Shown piece by piece: positions 6,613 through 9,526 of a stretch of DNA of 9,526 bases. Source of the stretch: CAYPHJ01 sp964410485 (GTDB lineage Bacteria > Desulfobacterota > Binatia > UBA9968); the NCBI GenBank assembly GCA_964410485.1, contig CAYPHJ010000142.1, positions 1 to 9,526 of the forward strand, read 5' to 3'. The notes beneath the pieces are model-generated. The model had not been told where the DNA came from and did not search any database. It was given only the letters and a program-made list of their open reading frames with translations. Position numbers and translations under genes: made by a program. Numbering within the stretch: the stretch's first letter is position 1; each line of letters starts with the position of its first letter.

Positions 6613-7146
6613 GTGTCGTCCACAACCGCGCCATCTTTTGGCGCGCGTACCGCTGTTCAGTCAACAGAAATGACCAGAAGAACACTGCTTGGCATGCTGG
6701 TTAATGGTATCGGCGTCGTGGTGACAGCTGTGGTTGGAATTCCGGCGCTGATCACAGCGATATCGCCTCTTATACGGCGCGACCCGCGACCGCGCTGGGT
6801 GCCTGTTGGACGAGCCGAGGTTTTTGCCGTCGGCAGCACAACAAGAGCTGCGGTCGAGGTTCCGCGTGATGACTCGGCGCAGGAGCTGCGGGCAAAAGGC
6901 GTGTATGTCTGGCGCCCCTCCGATCAGGAGTTCGTGATTTTTTCGCGTAATTGCACCCATTTGAGCTGCCCGGTTCTCTTCACCCCCGGCAGCAGCTGGT
7001 TTTACTGCCCCTGTCACGGCGCAATATTCTCCCAAGACGGCACGGCCAAGCTCGGCCCCACGAACCGGCCTTTGTATCGCTATGCGTTGCGCATGCGCAA
7101 CGGCACAATCGAGATCGACCTCAACTCCCTGCCGCCCATGACTTAA
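6613..7146 (+). CDS. Rieske iron-sulfur protein of a cytochrome bc complex
   Basis: The 177-residue protein is the [2Fe-2S] subunit that takes the first electron from quinol at the Qo site. Box I is C114-T-H116-L-S-C119 and box II is C132-P-C134-H135-G. Ligands are therefore Cys114, His116, Cys132 and His135, with a probable Cys119-Cys134 disulfide. The N-terminus has a Tat-like MTRRTLLG (20-27) followed by one membrane helix (about 26-52), the usual anchor arrangement. The GTG at 6613 is the first start after an in-frame TGA at 6583. The ATG at 6670, 19 codons on, is a serious alternative that would begin right at the twin-arginine motif; neither has a clear ribosome site. The gene ends 10 bp before the cytochrome b gene, so the two are surely one transcription unit. 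The cluster has the usual CTHLSC/CPCHG form of high-potential Rieske proteins. Confidence 0.94.
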   Translation: MSSTTAPSFGARTAVQSTEMTRRTLLGMLVNGIGVVVTAVVGIPALITAISPLIRRDPRPRWVPVGRAEVFAVGSTTRAAVEVPRDDSAQELRAKGVYVWRPSDQEFVIFSRNCTHLSCPVLFTPGSSWFYCPCHGAIFSQDGTAKLGPTNRPLYRYALRMRNGTIEIDLNSLPPMT

Positions 7147-7156
7147 GGCGAAAGAG

Positions 7157-8566
7157 ATGACGCGTTGGCGAGACTGGGTTTTAGACCGTTTCGGGCTGAG
7201 ACAACTGAAAGAAACGGTGCTCGACAAGCGAGACCCTAAAACACCATGGTATTACGGCGACGGTGCCAGCCTGCTCCTTTTGTTGGGCGTTCTCATCGGC
7301 ACCGGCGTGATCATGGCGCTCAGCTATGTTCCGTCTCCCGACGCCGCCTATTCAAGCGTGCGCTATATCACGGAGGAGCAATCGCTCGGCTGGTTCGTGC
7401 GCGCGCTCCATTACTGGTCGGCGGGCATGATGGTGGTGATGCTTTTCGTTCACGTTTTTCGCCAAATTCTGGTCGGCGGCTACAAATTTCCGCGCGAAGG
7501 AACATGGCTGATCGGGACTGCGCTTTTTTTTCTCGTCGTCACAATGTCATTCACCGGTTACGTTCTACGCTGGGACCAGAGGGCGCTCGGCGCACTCCAG
7601 GTAGTGCTGCACATGTTCTATCACGTACCATTTGTGGGCGAGTATCTGGTGGAATTTGTCCAGGGTGGCCGCGAAGTCGGTGCCTGGACCCTGACTCGGT
7701 TTTTTGCCGTGCACGTCATCTTGGTCCCGCTCGCACTGCTGTTCCTTGTCGGTTGGCACCTCTATCTGGTGATCCTGCACGGCGTCACCTCTAGGGGGGA
7801 GAAAGCACAGCCGATCTATACCGTCGAGCAGCAAAGGGAAGTCTATAAAGCTCAAGCGTATTCCAATCGTGAGGGCGAGACCTTTTATCCCTCTACAGCG
7901 GCAAAATCGGGCGCAATGGCGTTCGTCGTTTTTCTCATTGCGCTAAGCCTCGCGTTGTTCGTCGGGCCGGCACAACTGATGGAGCCGGCTGATCGGGTGG
8001 AACCGTCATTCCCGGCCGAGGAGTGGTGGTTTTGGTGGTACAGTTCGCTTCTTGCGCTGTTACCGGCGTGGCTTGCGCCCATTTTTGAGATTCTTTTCCC
8101 AGTGACGATCTTTGTCGCGATGGTCCTGCTACCGCTACTCGACCGCGGGCCGTTTCGCGGCATGCGTAGGCGCCCCGTGGCGGTCGGATTCGTCGCGGTC
8201 AGTGCCATCGCGCTGCTCGGCCTTACTAGCCTGCGGTTAGAATCACCCTGGACCGCGTGGCCCGAGGACGAGCCGCCCCCGGTGCCGGCACGTGTCGTCC
8301 TTCCTCCGGAAGCTGAAGAAGGGCGACAGCTGTTTCACAAATTTGCCTGCAACAGCTGCCATGCCGTTGCCGGTCGCGGGCGCCAGGTAGGACCCGATCT
8401 GGCGCGCATGGAAGATAAATACTCGGCTGAAGATTTACGTCGTTTTATTTTGAATCCACCGGAAGGGATCCCCATGCCGGCCTATGAAGGACGGCTAACC
8501 GCGGATGAACTATCTCGAATTGTTGAATATGTGCTGGTTGCGCACACATTTCCCCGGGAACCGTAG
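7157..8566 (+). CDS. Cytochrome b (b6 plus subunit IV) fused to C-terminal cytochrome c
   Basis: The 469-residue protein combines the cytochrome b core of a quinol-oxidising bc complex with its own electron acceptor. Heme b ligands are His85/His99 (13 residues between) and His186/His201 (14 between), the spacing of b6-type rather than mitochondrial-type cytochrome b. A subunit IV-like part follows, with the Qo region FPAEEWWFWWYSSLL (285-299), where the conserved Glu is E289 but flanking residues differ from PEWY. The residue matching the heme-ci cysteine of b6 appears to be Gly34. After the last membrane helix (about 340-358) and a Pro-rich linker, residues 386-465 form a class I cytochrome c: C398-N-S-C401-H402 and a probable axial Met440 in GIPMPAY. 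It replaces a separate c1 or f subunit. Gene order suggests it works with the Rieske protein upstream and the oxidase downstream. Confidence 0.94.
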   Translation: MTRWRDWVLDRFGLRQLKETVLDKRDPKTPWYYGDGASLLLLLGVLIGTGVIMALSYVPSPDAAYSSVRYITEEQSLGWFVRALHYWSAGMMVVMLFVHVFRQILVGGYKFPREGTWLIGTALFFLVVTMSFTGYVLRWDQRALGALQVVLHMFYHVPFVGEYLVEFVQGGREVGAWTLTRFFAVHVILVPLALLFLVGWHLYLVILHGVTSRGEKAQPIYTVEQQREVYKAQAYSNREGETFYPSTAAKSGAMAFVVFLIALSLALFVGPAQLMEPADRVEPSFPAEEWWFWWYSSLLALLPAWLAPIFEILFPVTIFVAMVLLPLLDRGPFRGMRRRPVAVGFVAVSAIALLGLTSLRLESPWTAWPEDEPPPVPARVVLPPEAEEGRQLFHKFACNSCHAVAGRGRQVGPDLARMEDKYSAEDLRRFILNPPEGIPMPAYEGRLTADELSRIVEYVLVAHTFPREP

Positions 8567-9526
8567 CGGGTTGATCATTCTCCCGTTACTTGCCGTGCTC
8601 CTGCTGTGGGGCTGCCACCCGGAACATTATCAGTCGGCGGTCCATCCGCGCGGCCCGGGAGCAGGTAGTATCGCAACGCTGTGGTGGTTTCTCCTCGCCG
8701 TTTGTACCGCGGTGTTCATCGTCACAATGGCGCTGCTGGTGTGGGCGCTCGCCGCGCCCAGACGAGGGGAAGCTCCACTGGGCAACACGTTCATCATCGT
8801 CGCCGGCATCGTCGTGCCTGCGTTCATCCTCGTCGGAATTATGATCTATTCATTGGAAGCAACGGTCGCTCTGCGGATGCCGCAAACACGACTGACGGTG
8901 CAAGTCATCGGGCACCAGTGGTGGTGGGAGGTCCTTTACCCCGAGCACGACATCGTTACAGCCAATGAAATCCATATCCCGGTCGGCGCGCCTGTGCGAC
9001 TGGAGCTGCGCGCGCGCGACGTGGTGCACAGTTTTTGGGTGCCGAACCTCACCGGGAAAATGGATTTGGTTCCGGAGCATGACAACTTCTTTTGGATGCA
9101 AGCAGACGAGCCGGGGATCTATCGCGGCCAGTGCGCCGAGTTTTGCGGTCCACAGCATGCGTGGATGGCATTCAAAGTCGTTGCGCTGCCAGAAGAAGAA
9201 TTTAAGAAATGGCTCATAGCCAAGCAACGGCCGCACCCTGAATTGTTAACGCCCGAGCTGAGGCGCGGGCATGAGGTCTTCTTTGAAGCCGGCTGCAACG
9301 CCTGTCATGCGATCAGAGGCGCTGGGGCGGTAGCGCGCGCAGGGCCCGACCTGACGCACATTGCGACTCGCCTCACGATCGGAGCCGGCTTGTTGCCAAA
9401 CACGCGCGGGGCATTGTCAGACTGGATTGTGAATTCCCAGGCGGTGAAACCCGGCAATCTGATGCCACCCACACGCATCAGTCCCGAGGATTTACACGCG
9501 CTGGTGAATTATCTGCTCCTGTTGGA
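8529..9526 (+). CDS. ctaC: Cytochrome c oxidase subunit II with C-terminal cytochrome c (caa3-type), C-terminus off the right edge
   Basis: An open frame of 332 codons reaches the right edge. Numbered from the ATG at 8529, LLLWGC (24-29) is a probable lipobox with Cys29, then two membrane helices (about 51-78 and 88-113). The CuA domain has His167 in VVHSFWVP, then C202-A-E-F-C206-G-P-Q-H210-A-W-M213, the full CuA ligand set. A fused cytochrome c follows: C256-N-A-C259-H260 and probable axial Met312 in NLMPP. It receives electrons at heme c and passes them through CuA to subunit I, which should lie to the right. The start is uncertain. ATG 8529 overlaps the cytochrome b gene by 38 bp and gives a positively charged signal-peptide front (R5, R12); ATG 8505 and TTG 8571 are in frame, the latter giving no overlap but an uncharged front. 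The missing end should be only a few residues. Confidence 0.93.
   Translation, partial: MCWLRTHFPGNRSGLIILPLLAVLLLWGCHPEHYQSAVHPRGPGAGSIATLWWFLLAVCTAVFIVTMALLVWALAAPRRGEAPLGNTFIIVAGIVVPAFILVGIMIYSLEATVALRMPQTRLTVQVIGHQWWWEVLYPEHDIVTANEIHIPVGAPVRLELRARDVVHSFWVPNLTGKMDLVPEHDNFFWMQADEPGIYRGQCAEFCGPQHAWMAFKVVALPEEEFKKWLIAKQRPHPELLTPELRRGHEVFFEAGCNACHAIRGAGAVARAGPDLTHIATRLTIGAGLLPNTRGALSDWIVNSQAVKPGNLMPPTRISPEDLHALVNYLLLL

Noticed and set aside
1..9526. Defence system, phage or mobile element cargo as the hidden system
   Set aside because: No nuclease, helicase, integrase, transposase or phage gene pattern was seen; the genes are metabolic, membrane and respiratory.

Overview
The window is a moderately GC-rich bacterial chromosomal segment. 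It holds six protein genes: one at the left edge on the minus strand (partial) and five on the plus strand, the last of them running off the right edge. No rRNA, tRNA, CRISPR array, transposase or integrase was seen. Multiheme-type respiratory fusions, a group 3-type hydrogenase beta-like subunit and two kinds of short intergenic repeat suggest an uncultured environmental bacterium, perhaps of the deltaproteobacterial, NC10 or Acidobacteria type. That placement is inference; the sequence alone does not fix the phylum.

Layout. 1-956 (minus) is the N-terminal 318 codons of a 4Fe-4S protein resembling the beta subunit of sulfhydrogenase / group 3 NiFe hydrogenase, reading out of the window. A divergent gap of about 100 bp with two short palindromes separates it from a UspA-family protein (1060-1551). 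After a 317-bp gap comes an 890-residue three-domain lipid enzyme (1869-4541): acyl-activating AMP-binding domain, internal acyl carrier domain, and PlsC-type acyltransferase. A 450-bp gap (4542-4991) is rich in repeats: a nested palindrome, and TTCGT-type repeats with copies in both orientations. Then comes a long-form NfeD membrane protease (4992-6323), followed by a 289-bp gap with an octamer tandem repeat.

The right third is a respiratory operon: a Rieske iron-sulfur protein (6613-7146), a one-piece cytochrome b with a C-terminal cytochrome c domain (7157-8566), and cytochrome c oxidase subunit II with a CuA site and its own cytochrome c domain (8529 to the right edge). Gaps are 10 bp and then a probable 38-bp overlap, so these three are very likely co-transcribed. 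Together they would take electrons from quinol through the Rieske centre and b hemes to a tethered heme c, and on to the tethered heme c and CuA of a caa3-type oxidase. This suggests a bc-oxidase supercomplex needing no soluble cytochrome c.

Most of the window is recognisable biology. The parts most worth a second look are the AMP-ACP-PlsC fusion with domain order opposite to E. coli Aas, the altered Qo motif (EEWW in place of PEWY) and missing heme-ci cysteine in the b6-spaced cytochrome b, and the repeat-bounded intergenic segment at 4627-4905.
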